This document shows, in pieces, positions 14,394 through 21,894 of a DNA stretch of 24,972 bases. Each line of letters begins with the position of its first letter. Within the stretch, counting starts at the first letter, position 1. Under the pieces are notes generated by a model. It worked only from the letters and a program-made list of their open reading frames with translations, was not told the DNA's origin and did no database searches. The stretch spans positions 1-24,972 of the forward strand of contig CBDUQI010000072.1 in the NCBI GenBank assembly GCA_965369325.1, in the 5' to 3' direction. This DNA comes from CBDUQI01 sp965369325 (GTDB taxonomy: Bacteria > Pseudomonadota > Gammaproteobacteria > Steroidobacterales > JBCBZW01). The position numbers were made by a program, and so were the translations under genes.

Positions 14394-14681
14394 GTGGAAC
14401 GACTCCCCCAGTTAATGGATATCATGGATGATTATCTAGGCCCCCTGTTCGCCTTTATCTCGTTCTGGCAAATGCTGCTGACTGGCCTGGTACTGGCAGG
14501 CGCCGTCGCGTTGGCCGTCGTTGGCGTGCCGCTGGGCGTCCTGGCGGTCATCGGCCTGTTGCTGGTGCCGGCGATGCAGGTGTTGAGCGCGGCCACCCGC
14601 GCATTGTTGGTGGCACTTGCGCCCAGACCGGTTGCGCTGTCGTCCAACCGCTCCGGCTCCCCGGCGACACCCACGGGCTGA
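14394..14681 (+). CDS. Small membrane protein, two predicted helices
   Basis: A 95-residue protein. After a short polar start (VERLPQLMDIMDDYLG), about 50 residues are strongly hydrophobic, likely two closely spaced membrane helices (PLFAFISFWQMLLTGLVLAGAVALAVV and PLGVLAVIGLLLVPAMQVL). The tail is rich in Ser, Pro and Arg. No family is recognised. I choose GTG 14394 because AGGAAAG lies seven bases upstream. The frame is open up to 14247, but that part contains no ribosome site. ATG codons at 14415 and 14424 are alternatives. Confidence 0.6.
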   Translation: MERLPQLMDIMDDYLGPLFAFISFWQMLLTGLVLAGAVALAVVGVPLGVLAVIGLLLVPAMQVLSAATRALLVALAPRPVALSSNRSGSPATPTG

Positions 14682-14760
14682 ATCGCACCTGCCACGGCGC
14701 GCTCGCGCCGCTGTCAACCCCTTGCAGGCGTCTATAGGCGCTTCATTGCTCAGGATATTT

Positions 14761-14790
14761 TTGACCCCTTGGCGCAAAGGATGCTAAAAC
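14761..14790 (+). promoter_or_regulatory. Predicted promoter of the actin-like gene
   Basis: TTGACC (14761-14766, 5 of 6) and TAAAAC (14785-14790, 4 of 6) are 18 bases apart. Transcription would start near 14797 and give a leader of about 140 bases with several GC-rich hairpins, such as GCCG-TAA-CGGC (14798-14808), and the 12-bp inverted repeat. Confidence 0.45.
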
Positions 14791-14883
14791 CTATGCAGCC
14801 GTAACGGCGGGTTGGGTTATGCCCGTCGTGGGGGCTTCAACACGATGCCCCGCCGGGACAGGGCGGGCACCAAATTCGACGCA

Positions 14884-14923
14884 CGCGTGTTTTATCTACA
14901 CGGCTGCAATTATAAAACACGCG
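14884..14923. repeat. Perfect 12-bp inverted repeat before the actin-like gene
   Basis: CGCGTGTTTTAT (14884-14895) and ATAAAACACGCG (14912-14923) are perfect inverted copies, 16 bases apart. The second arm ends 16 bases before the ATG, and the ribosome site (GAGGGGA) lies just after it. As DNA it could be an operator or a centromere-like site; as RNA it would form a 12-bp stem with a 16-base loop. The right arm also contains TATAAA, a possible -10 box. Confidence 0.8.
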
Positions 14924-14939
14924 GTGAGGGGAACTGCTC

Positions 14940-15995
14940 ATGGACGTTATTGGCCTGGATATTGGGTTTGGCTATACCAAGGCTACAAATGGAACCGACT
15001 TTCTGATCTTCAAATCGGTGTTCGGTGACGCCACCGAGATGCAGTTTCGCGAGCAGCTGCTGAGCGATGCGGACGATGAGCAACATTTGCAGGTACGGTT
15101 GGACGACCGTGCTTACTTCGTCGGTGAGCTGGCCGAGCGACAGAGTCTGGAGCGGTACTTCACCCTGGACCAGAATCAGTTTGTGGCCGAGTTTACCCGC
15201 GTGCTGGCATTGACCGCGCTTTCGCGTCTGGCGGACCGCAAAAATCCAGTCAAGCTGGTGGTGGGCTTGCCCATCGGACACTACACCCGGTTCCGCAGTG
15301 ATCTGGCGGAGATGCTGAATGGCCAGCACGACGTTGGCGTGTTCAGCCGTGGCGGTGATCGCTCCGATACCGTTGTACGGGTCACGGATATCCGTGTGGT
15401 GCCGCAGCCCTTCGGCACGGTGATGAACCTCATGCTCAACGATGTAGGTGAGGTGATCGAAAAAGGCATGACTCGGCAGAAAATTGGCGTTGTCGATATA
15501 GGCTTTCGCACCAGCGACTTCACGATTACCGATCGCACGCGCTATTCCGAGCGTGGCAGCATGACCAGCGACAGCGGCATCTCGCGCGCCTTTACCACCA
15601 TCGCCAGCAAGCTGCATGAAAAAAGTGGCGTGCAGGTTGAGTTGTACCGCATGTACGACGCGGTTGAGCGGGGCACCATCCGCATCCACGGTAAGCGCTA
15701 CGACCTCAAGCGTATTACCGAGCAGGCATTCGGCCAGCTCGCCACGCGTATTGCCACAGAGGCCAATCGTCTGTGGGCCAGCGACTGGGATATTGATGCG
15801 ATAGTGGTGACCGGCGGTGGTGGCGCGATCCTGGCGCCCTATCTGCAGCCGCTGCTAAAAGGCGAGGTGTTGCCGATTGAGCCTGGCAAGGACTCGCGCC
15901 TGAACAACGTTCGCGGCTACTGCAAATACGGTCGTAGGATTTGGACGCGCGGCGTGAACAGTGCGCCCGCCGCGGCGCCGAAAGAAAAGGCATAA
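14940..15995 (+). CDS. ParM/StbA-like actin homologue
   Basis: A 351-residue soluble protein of the prokaryotic actin superfamily (ParM/Alp type). The phosphate 1 motif is MDVIGLDIGFGYTKAT (1-16), the phosphate 2 region is KIGVVDIGFRTSDFTI (about 181-196), and the adenosine motif is VVTGGGGAILAPYL (about 296-309). KLVVGLPIGHY (about 104-114) is also typical. Such proteins polymerise with ATP and move plasmid DNA with an adaptor (ParR) and a centromere (parC). No ParR-like gene adjoins it. The next gene is a 47-codon frame on the other strand. It ends in an Ala/Lys-rich tail. The start has GAGGGGA upstream. The perfect inverted repeat in its leader suggests autoregulation or a parC-like site. 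Its setting is chromosomal, so the cargo is unclear. Confidence 0.88.
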   Translation: MDVIGLDIGFGYTKATNGTDFLIFKSVFGDATEMQFREQLLSDADDEQHLQVRLDDRAYFVGELAERQSLERYFTLDQNQFVAEFTRVLALTALSRLADRKNPVKLVVGLPIGHYTRFRSDLAEMLNGQHDVGVFSRGGDRSDTVVRVTDIRVVPQPFGTVMNLMLNDVGEVIEKGMTRQKIGVVDIGFRTSDFTITDRTRYSERGSMTSDSGISRAFTTIASKLHEKSGVQVELYRMYDAVERGTIRIHGKRYDLKRITEQAFGQLATRIATEANRLWASDWDIDAIVVTGGGGAILAPYLQPLLKGEVLPIEPGKDSRLNNVRGYCKYGRRIWTRGVNSAPAAAPKEKA

Positions 15996-16033
15996 GCCCT
16001 TAGGCTCGATCGACGGACGTGCTCGAACCTACC

Positions 16034-16177
16034 CTAGTGGCGCGTTCGAGTGCGCAGGTTGTGCAGCAGCTCTTTAATTAGATACAGGGTTAGCGAGCGG
16101 GTGACAGTAGGGTCTGCTTCGCGCTCGCCTGGGATCTCGCGGGTCGGGCGCTGTGGGCCCGATGGGACTGCGCTCAT
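16034..16177 (-). CDS. Small protein of 47 residues with ideal ribosome site
   Basis: On the minus strand ATG 16177 is preceded by AAGGAG with exactly eight bases between, the best ribosome site in this part of the window. The frame runs for 47 codons and is too short for usual gene calling. The N-terminal half is Pro/Arg/Glu-rich and probably unstructured; the C-terminal half (SLTLYLIKELLHNLRTRT) would be an amphipathic basic helix, suited to bind a protein or membrane. No relative is recognised. It is convergent with the actin-like gene, 38 bases from its stop. A hairpin ACCGCA-N8-TGCGGT (16202-16221) lies just upstream of its ribosome site. Confidence 0.55.
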   Translation of the reverse strand: MSAVPSGPQRPTREIPGEREADPTVTRSLTLYLIKELLHNLRTRTRH

Positions 16178-16332
16178 GACTGGAACTCCTTATGTTTACT
16201 CACCGCATTCTTTAGTGCGGTTGCCGTTATTAAGGGCAAGCTTTGTGCCAGTCGGTGGTGTTCACTGACCGCTCAACCACTTAGGCAGCTGCGCCGGGCA
16301 CACGCTGGGTGGCGTATGTAAGGTTTGTCGAC

Positions 16333-16755
16333 ATGTTTTTGCCGGGATGCCGCTTTATGCAAAATCACTCTCGAATGAGCGGATTCGCCTCGATCGCCAT
16401 TGCGCTCGCCGGTCTCACGCTAACGCTGTTTTGCTTTACCGGCGCGTTGCGGGTGGGTGCCCAGGTGCGTGTGCTGAGCGAGCAGTACGATTTATCCACC
16501 CATTTCACCCTGCAAACACTGGTTTGGTTGTTGATCTTTGTTAGTGGCGCCGTCACCGGTATCGCTTTGGTGGTGAGCGCGATCAGACGCCGCCCGCACA
16601 ACTTGGTGCCGGGGCCGACGCTGTACTTCTTGGGCGCCGGGCTGCTGTTTAACGGCATTATCCTGCTTGCCGATACGGCCTATGTTTGGGCCATTGGCTC
16701 ACTCGTCGCTGGGGCCGTTCTGGTGTATCTGGAGAGTAATACCGAGATTGCCTGA
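16333..16755 (+). CDS. Multi-span membrane protein, about 140 residues
   Basis: An integral membrane protein with four or so hydrophobic segments: ASIAIALAGLTLTLFCFTGA, LQTLVWLLIFVSGAVTGIALVVSAI, TLYFLGAGLLFNGIILLADTAY and VWAIGSLVAGAVLVYL. The loop RRRPHNLVPG after the second is positive, which places it on the cytoplasmic side. No family is recognised. I choose ATG 16333, with TAAGG upstream; GTG 16309 and ATG 16357 are alternatives. It does not overlap its neighbours. Confidence 0.65.
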   Translation: MFLPGCRFMQNHSRMSGFASIAIALAGLTLTLFCFTGALRVGAQVRVLSEQYDLSTHFTLQTLVWLLIFVSGAVTGIALVVSAIRRRPHNLVPGPTLYFLGAGLLFNGIILLADTAYVWAIGSLVAGAVLVYLESNTEIA

Positions 16756-16894
16756 GGCCCCCTGTTCCACGCGCGCGTAGAACTCCCGACTGAATCCTCG
16801 GTCGAATCCCTCGCCAGCCCAACAATTGTGCACTGGCCGGCCTGTTAGGCGGTCTGCGCGCGAGCGGCGCTTGGCGGAGGTTCAAAGGCTGAGT

Positions 16895-17689
16895 ATGTCG
16901 GCATCGGCTAATATATTGACAATCAAGCAGGTTTTGCGGCAATTCGCCCAGTGTCTGCTGTTGGTTAGCGCGCTGACTCTGGGTGCGAATGTAGCTTGGG
17001 CAGAGGAGCCATCATCCTCAGCCCGGGAGCTGCGCCTGATGTTGGGCGCAGACCAACTGTCGGATGAGATTTTCTTGATAGATGTGCACGTCGGCAGCGG
17101 GCGGATTCGTCTGATCGGCAGCCAGCGCAAAGATGTTGCGGTCAATATTGAGGTAACGCTGGCCAATGACGGCCACGGCCAGTCCCGGTTGCTGGCGGAT
17201 GCGGTGGCCGGCGCGGCGCTGCAGCACGATAGGCGCGACGGTGGCTTATTCCTGCAAATCCACTATCCGGCACAGTTCTCGCCAGGGCAGATCATCGAAC
17301 GTTGGACGGTGATGGTGCCGGAGCGGATGTCCGGCGAAATCGAAATGTCTGCTGGCCAGAGCCGGGTGGTGGATGTGGGTGGTGGCGTGGACGCACAACT
17401 GGGTTTTGGAGACATTGATATTTCCGTGCCGGGTGGGCCGGTACGTGCGGCCGTGTCTAACGGCAACATTCGCGTGTTTTCGGCGTCGGATCAGTTGGGT
17501 AATGTTCGCTTGTCCGCGTTGCGTGGACGCAGTCTGCTGCGTATCGGTGATGAGTCAGTGCGCCCTGCACCTGCACGCGGGCCTGCCTCGCATGTGAGCT
17601 ACGCCGGGCCTGGCGACGATAACTTCTGGCTACACGCCCAGATGGGTAATATCAGCATGCAGGTGTTGACTCGCCAGGCGGGCCTTTAG
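16895..17689 (+). CDS. Exported beta-rich protein
   Basis: A 264-residue protein with a long signal peptide that ends near NVAWA-EEP (about residue 37). The mature part alternates short strands and Gly turns, for example VDVGGGVDAQLGFGDIDISVPGGPVRAAVSNGNIRVFSAS. This resembles the repeated beta-strand pattern of DUF4097-type (putative adhesin) domains, but I am not certain of the family. I choose ATG 16895 because AAAGG lies upstream and it gives a normal signal peptide; the frame is open up to 16826. It is convergent with the dehydrogenase gene, only 14 bases away. Confidence 0.75.
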   Translation: MSASANILTIKQVLRQFAQCLLLVSALTLGANVAWAEEPSSSARELRLMLGADQLSDEIFLIDVHVGSGRIRLIGSQRKDVAVNIEVTLANDGHGQSRLLADAVAGAALQHDRRDGGLFLQIHYPAQFSPGQIIERWTVMVPERMSGEIEMSAGQSRVVDVGGGVDAQLGFGDIDISVPGGPVRAAVSNGNIRVFSASDQLGNVRLSALRGRSLLRIGDESVRPAPARGPASHVSYAGPGDDNFWLHAQMGNISMQVLTRQAGL

Positions 17690-17703
17690 GGCAAGCGCCG
17701 CCT

Positions 17704-18504
17704 TCAGGACTTGTTAGCCCACTTGCGGCTCATACGCAAAGATCCGGTACGACGCATCAACGCCAATACCGCGCTTGGGCTGATGGCACGTAAGGTCATC
17801 CACGGGCGCATCGGTGTGCTGTTCAATATGATTTCTGGTACCGAATGCTCAATTGCGCGAACGACGGCATCGGCCACCTGTTGCGGCGTGGTCGAGCCCA
17901 TAATGCGCGGTGTTTTCGCTTGCTTACGCGCGAACATGCCGGCTTCCAAGACGAACCCAGGGCAAACGACTGAGGCGCCGACCCCGCTGCCGTCCAGTTC
18001 CATGTTCAGCGCCAGACTCCATTCGGCGAGACCGCCTTTGCTCGCCGTGTAGGCTGCAGCGTAGGGGAAGCCCACGCGCCCGGCTAGCGATGAGATGTTA
18101 ACGATGTGCCCATACCCTCGCTCCACCATTGGCGGCAGAACCTCACGTGCGAGCAACATAGGCGCCAGCAGATTGGTCTGCATGATCAGCTCAATATCCT
18201 GCGGGCTCTGGGCTGGGTACGGTTTAACCTGTTCAATACCAGCGTTATTCACCAGGATGTCGATCTGGCCAAACTCGGCGCGCGCGCGGCGGGGCAGGTT
18301 GCGTCGGTCGTCCTCATCATTTATGTCGCAAGTGACAGTTTGCACCTGCCCGCCAATGCGGGCCGATACCGCCGCCAGATCATCAGCGGAACGCGCCGCC
18401 AGCAGCACGTTAGCGCCCTTGTCGCTGAGGTGCTGGGCAATGATCGGGCCGATCCCACGCGATGCGCCGGTCACTAGCGCTGTCTTGCCTTGTATTTCCC
18501 GCAT
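17704..18504 (-). CDS. Short-chain dehydrogenase/reductase (SDR)
   Basis: A 266-residue classical SDR. The NAD(P)-binding motif TGASRGIG is at 12-19 and NNAG at 86-89; the catalytic residues are Ser138/139 and the pair Tyr152/Lys156 in YTASK. Arg at 16 and 38 suggests NADP(H) use, which is an inference. The length is typical, with a C-terminal extension (PMRPWMTLRAISPSAVLALMRRTGSLRM) that looks amphipathic, as in SDRs that act on lipids. The start has GGGGGGA upstream. The substrate is unknown. Confidence 0.92.
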   Translation of the reverse strand: MREIQGKTALVTGASRGIGPIIAQHLSDKGANVLLAARSADDLAAVSARIGGQVQTVTCDINDEDDRRNLPRRARAEFGQIDILVNNAGIEQVKPYPAQSPQDIELIMQTNLLAPMLLAREVLPPMVERGYGHIVNISSLAGRVGFPYAAAYTASKGGLAEWSLALNMELDGSGVGASVVCPGFVLEAGMFARKQAKTPRIMGSTTPQQVADAVVRAIEHSVPEIILNSTPMRPWMTLRAISPSAVLALMRRTGSLRMSRKWANKS

Positions 18505-18649
18505 CGTCCCCCCGGAAGATTATGCGCCCCGACGCTACCACAAGCGCGGGTCAACCACTGTGCTCTCGATATTCTGGCACGTTGCGGTGTAAGGTTAAAT
18601 ATATCCATTAACGGACATGTCACAACCGCAGCAATGCGAAGGAGATGTA

Positions 18650-19048
18650 GTGTCGGATAACAAACCCGATAGCGAGCGTGATCGGTTGAGCCGCCAGCAG
18701 TATGCGGTCACCCGCGAGCGCGCCACCGAGGCACCGTTCAGCGGTGAGTATTTGGAGAACAAAGCGGCGGGCGAGTACCGGTGCGTGTGCTGTGGTCATG
18801 CGTTGTTCGATTCGCAGACCAAATACGACTCAGGCTCTGGCTGGCCCAGCTTCTACGCGCCGATCGGACAGGATCAGGTAGGACAGGTGTCCGACGACAG
18901 CCACGGCATGCGGCGCGTTGAGGTAGTGTGCGGCAAGTGCCAGGCGCACCTTGGTCACGTGTTTGACGATGGACCAGCGCCTACCGGCCAACGTTACTGC
19001 ATTAATTCGGCAGCGCTGGATTTTGCACCCGACAATGATGAGGATTAG
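18650..19048 (+). CDS. msrB: Peptide-methionine (R)-S-oxide reductase
   Basis: A 132-residue MsrB that reduces the R form of methionine sulfoxide in proteins. All marks are present: zinc cysteines Cys45/Cys48 and Cys94/Cys97 (YRCVCCGHALF and VVCGKCQAHLGHVF), the segment YDSGSGWPSFY, and the catalytic cysteine in RYCINSAALDF (Cys117). I place the start at GTG 18650, because AAGGAG lies five bases upstream. An in-frame ATG at 18617 has no such site and would add 11 residues. The TonB-like gene begins inside its last codons in another frame, so the two are likely cotranscribed. Confidence 0.95.
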   Translation: MSDNKPDSERDRLSRQQYAVTRERATEAPFSGEYLENKAAGEYRCVCCGHALFDSQTKYDSGSGWPSFYAPIGQDQVGQVSDDSHGMRRVEVVCGKCQAHLGHVFDDGPAPTGQRYCINSAALDFAPDNDED

Positions 19049-19556
19049 CAGGCGTATCGGGCTGCGCCACTTGCCAGTGCGTGGCGGTGTGGCCATCCGC
19101 GTGCTGGGCTCGCTGGGCTTGGCAGTTGTGGTGGTGCTGATCATGTTGATGGTCGGGCTGCACTATTACGAGCCGCAGGAGCCGGAGCGCCATCGCCAGT
19201 TTGTCGACGTCAGCCGCGCGACGCCGCTGGAGCTGGAGCGAGTGCGCGATGTGCTGGGGCAAAAACGCCACGCCTTGCCAGAGACGCCTGAGCCGCTGCC
19301 AGAGCCGGCGGTCCGCCAGATTAACGGGTTTGTGCAACTGGCATTTACCGTGCAGAGCGATGGCGGCATTTCCGATGTGCAGGTGCTCGGCGCGGTGCCG
19401 GAGGGTATCTACGAAGCCCAGGCGATCGAGCAGCTTCGCGCCCGCCGGTTCCCGCCGCGTTACGATCAGGATGGCCGCCCGATGGCGGCCGAGCGTACGG
19501 AGATTGTGCACTTCAGCATAGATGCTGCCGACTCACCGGTCTTAACAACCCCGTAA
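19035..19556 (+). CDS. TonB-like C-terminal domain protein
   Basis: About 173 residues. A basic N-terminus (MMRISRRIGLRHLPVRGG) is followed by one membrane helix (VLGSLGLAVVVVLIMLMVGLHYY, about 22-45), a Pro/Glu-rich linker (PETPEPLPEPAVRQ) and a C-terminal beta domain with GFVQLAFTVQSDGGISDVQVLGAVPEGIYEAQAIEQLRARRFPP. This is the TonB C-terminal fold, with the usual F-x-V-x-x-D-G-x-[IV]-x-x-[VA] and later [AR]-[VR]-[RK]-x-[RW]-[RK]-F-x-P pattern. It should span the periplasm from the inner membrane. No ExbB/ExbD genes are nearby. The start overlaps the end of msrB by 14 bases; ATG 19035 and 19038 are both possible. Confidence 0.8.
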   Translation: MMRISRRIGLRHLPVRGGVAIRVLGSLGLAVVVVLIMLMVGLHYYEPQEPERHRQFVDVSRATPLELERVRDVLGQKRHALPETPEPLPEPAVRQINGFVQLAFTVQSDGGISDVQVLGAVPEGIYEAQAIEQLRARRFPPRYDQDGRPMAAERTEIVHFSIDAADSPVLTTP

Positions 19557-19580
19557 CGGCGCACCCGCCGCGTTCGCTGA

Positions 19581-20459
19581 TTAGAGTGATTCGCTGGGAT
19601 AGGTCTCGGCGTGCAGATCTTGCGCCTGGGTCACCCAGTTTTCACGCTCGATTCGTTGTGGGAAAGAATTGATGTGCTTGCCCAGCCACAGCACGTTGTC
19701 CTCGGACATTCGCGCGATTTGCCGGAACTGATAGATCCCCAGCCGATTGAGCAGTCGCTCCAGTACCGGTCCGATACCGTTGATACGCTGCAGACGGTCA
19801 ACTCTGGGCGGTGCCGCCTGCCACAGGCCTTCCGGCGCTTTGCCCGGCGCCGCGCCAAGTTTGCTGGCGTTGGCCCCTTGCGTTCCGTTGATTTTGCTTG
19901 CGCCCGCTTTTTTTTGTGCTGCCCGGGCCTTGTGGGTGGCAGCCTTGGCCAGAGCGGCCCGCAAGTGTTCTGATTGCATGCGCGTATCGCGCAGCTCGCC
20001 CTCCGCATGTGTGCGCCCGTGCTCGGCATCGTGCAATTGATCGCGCAGCTCACGCAGCTGCACATCGCGCAGTTCGAGCTTGCCCGACAGGCTGCCCAGT
20101 TGTTGCTTTTGGCGCTGTGCCAGTTGTTCCAACTCGCCCATACGTTTGCGCATCTCCCCCAGCGCGCCGTCTTCGCCCTTGGGGATGCGCGCCTTGAGTG
20201 TATCGATCAATGCGGTGGTGCGTGCATGCTCCACCTGCGCTTCGGTGATACGCTTGCTCAGCTTCTCAGTATGTACCTGAAGCTTGTCGCGCTGCATGCG
20301 CAGATTCCGCATACGCGTACCCCATTCCTGCTCCAGCAAGCGTAGCTGCGTACGGGTGGTGACGTTTCGGTACATCCAACCAAGGAAGAAACCGATTGCA
20401 ATCGCCAGTATCAGAAGAACACCAAGCTGTGCAAGCAGGAAGAGCATCGCGCTAGCCAT
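19581..20459 (-). CDS. Membrane-anchored coiled-coil protein with C-terminal HhH domain
   Basis: A 292-residue protein with one membrane helix at 5-29 (LFLLAQLGVLLILAIAIGFFLGW). A long coiled coil (about 35-175, many Leu/Arg/Glu/Gln heptads) follows, then an Ala/Lys-rich linker with KAAAx-like repeats, and a C-terminal helix-hairpin-helix domain (RINGIGPVLERLLNRLGIYQFRQIARMSEDNVLWLGKHI). The basic residues after the helix place the long part in the cytoplasm. The end (WVTQAQDL) resembles that of the DUF4332 protein at 11135-11539. The gene overlaps the OmpA-domain gene by eight bases, so both are made together. HhH domains of this type are usually found in DNA- or protein-binding proteins; the function here is unknown. 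Confidence 0.8.
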   Translation of the reverse strand: MASAMLFLLAQLGVLLILAIAIGFFLGWMYRNVTTRTQLRLLEQEWGTRMRNLRMQRDKLQVHTEKLSKRITEAQVEHARTTALIDTLKARIPKGEDGALGEMRKRMGELEQLAQRQKQQLGSLSGKLELRDVQLRELRDQLHDAEHGRTHAEGELRDTRMQSEHLRAALAKAATHKARAAQKKAGASKINGTQGANASKLGAAPGKAPEGLWQAAPPRVDRLQRINGIGPVLERLLNRLGIYQFRQIARMSEDNVLWLGKHINSFPQRIERENWVTQAQDLHAETYPSESL

Positions 20460-21717
20460 CTCCCATTACGTTAAATTCAATACGCCGGTTGCGGGCGCGG
20501 GCCTCCAGATTTGAGTTGTCGGTAATTGGGCGTTCCTCGCCGTAGCCGCGTGCGACCAGACGTCGCAGGTCAACGCCATTTTGCACCAAATACTCCATCA
20601 CGGCTTCAGCGCGCAACTGGCTTAATCGCAAATTGTTGTTTCGCGTGCCCTGATCGTCGGTGTGGCCGGCAATTTCTATCTGCGCCTGCGGGCAGCGGCG
20701 GGCAATTTGCGCAAGATTATCCAGCAGCGGCTGGCTGCTTGCGCTGATTTGTGCGCTGGCGGTCTCGAATTCAATTTTCAAGCGGGTTAATAGTGCGTTG
20801 AATTCGCCCTGGCAACTGTTTGCGTCCAGCGAGGCTTCCTTGAAGGCGCGTTCCAGCGATACGCGGGTAACGAAGTGCTCCGGCAGGCGCCTCTTCAGAC
20901 CGGAACGCATGCGGGCGGCCGCGGTCGCATCAGGCGCAGTGCCGTAGACACTGATCACGTTGCTCAGCAGCACCACGCGTCCCTCATTCAGCAGCGCCAG
21001 GGCCTCCAGTCCGGCCTGTGCGGCTTGCAGCCAGCCCTGCGGGGTGTTCTGCCGTGTCTGCAACTGGCCACTGACGCCGCGTTCGGTATAGCGCGCCTGC
21101 GCCATATCCAGCAGCGTGGAGCGCTCCTGTGCATTGCCACCCACGCCGTCGAGCGTCAGCATGGCGCCATCGAAATGCATGATCAGCTCATGCCGTGTGG
21201 GCGCCGGCGCAGCGACTCCCGGTTGCGGACTGGCGGCCAGCTCGATGGGTGGCGTCAATGGCGTCACGGCGGCGGCTTTGGCGTTGTCCGCAAGGGCGAC
21301 TTCAATGTCGTCGCGCAGGCGTCGTACGCCGCGCAGTGCAGACAGATGATCGATCAGCGTTTGATGTTCCTGCGCGGACGGCGCGGTGCCGGAAGTCCTC
21401 AGGTCACGACCGCTAATACGCACCCGTGCCCACTGCCAGCGTGGCTCGCTCAGCGTCTCGCGGGTCTGGGATTCCAGGGCGTTTTCGATGGAGACGGCGG
21501 CTTTGCGCGCGGCGAAGGCGATAAACAGGCTGGCGATCACGGCCGCCAGAATGGCCACCGCTCGGGTGTTATCCAGCAAATAGTTCCCCAGGGCAGCCAG
21601 GCTTAGTTGGGTGCCAGCGGGTTGGGCACCGGTAATACGGACTGCCTTTTGTATGGGCGTTCGCAACATAGCAGCTGTCGTGCGTTGGGCTTTGTGCATA
21701 GGATGTGTTCGAAGCAT
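20452..21717 (-). CDS. Inner-membrane OmpA-domain protein
   Basis: A 421-residue protein with a basic N-terminus and one membrane helix at about 52-70 (RAVAILAAVIASLFIAFAA), with no typical signal peptide. The middle (80-340) has two stretches that resemble the beta-alpha pattern of BON-like domains (GVRRLRDDIEVAL, VISVYGTAPDATAAARM), though I am unsure. The C-terminal OmpA-like peptidoglycan-binding domain is clear: IEIAGHTDDQG (347-357), NLRLSQLRAEAVMEYLV, ARGYGEERPITDN and NRRIEF (409-414). The protein should be tethered in the inner membrane and reach the cell wall. AGGA lies four to five bases before the start. It is transcribed with the coiled-coil gene, which it overlaps by eight bases. 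Confidence 0.88.
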   Translation of the reverse strand: MLRTHPMHKAQRTTAAMLRTPIQKAVRITGAQPAGTQLSLAALGNYLLDNTRAVAILAAVIASLFIAFAARKAAVSIENALESQTRETLSEPRWQWARVRISGRDLRTSGTAPSAQEHQTLIDHLSALRGVRRLRDDIEVALADNAKAAAVTPLTPPIELAASPQPGVAAPAPTRHELIMHFDGAMLTLDGVGGNAQERSTLLDMAQARYTERGVSGQLQTRQNTPQGWLQAAQAGLEALALLNEGRVVLLSNVISVYGTAPDATAAARMRSGLKRRLPEHFVTRVSLERAFKEASLDANSCQGEFNALLTRLKIEFETASAQISASSQPLLDNLAQIARRCPQAQIEIAGHTDDQGTRNNNLRLSQLRAEAVMEYLVQNGVDLRRLVARGYGEERPITDNSNLEARARNRRIEFNVMGDG

Positions 21718-21894
21718 TGAATCCTATACGTTTTCAGTCTCTTTTGTCGCGTTTTTTACTATTCATCGGCCTGCGTGGCGACACACGTTCCAAATTGCTG
21801 GGGTTCGTTGTGCAGTACGCGCAAGCGCAACTTGTTGCATGCTTTTGATGGGGTCGCTACGGTAGGCGCGATCTCAGCCTTAACAGGAACCTCG

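Noticed and set aside
14761..14835. Resemblance to the second half of a class I c-di-GMP riboswitch (GCGCAAAGG, CTAAAACC, GGGTTGGGTT)
   Set aside because: The 5' half with its conserved ACGCACAGGGCAAACC-like strand is missing, and the stretch overlaps a reasonable promoter.
14940..16177. Complete ParMRC partition cassette
   Set aside because: No ParR-like DNA-binding gene follows parM on the same strand; the small downstream gene is on the other strand and lacks a ribbon-helix-helix pattern.
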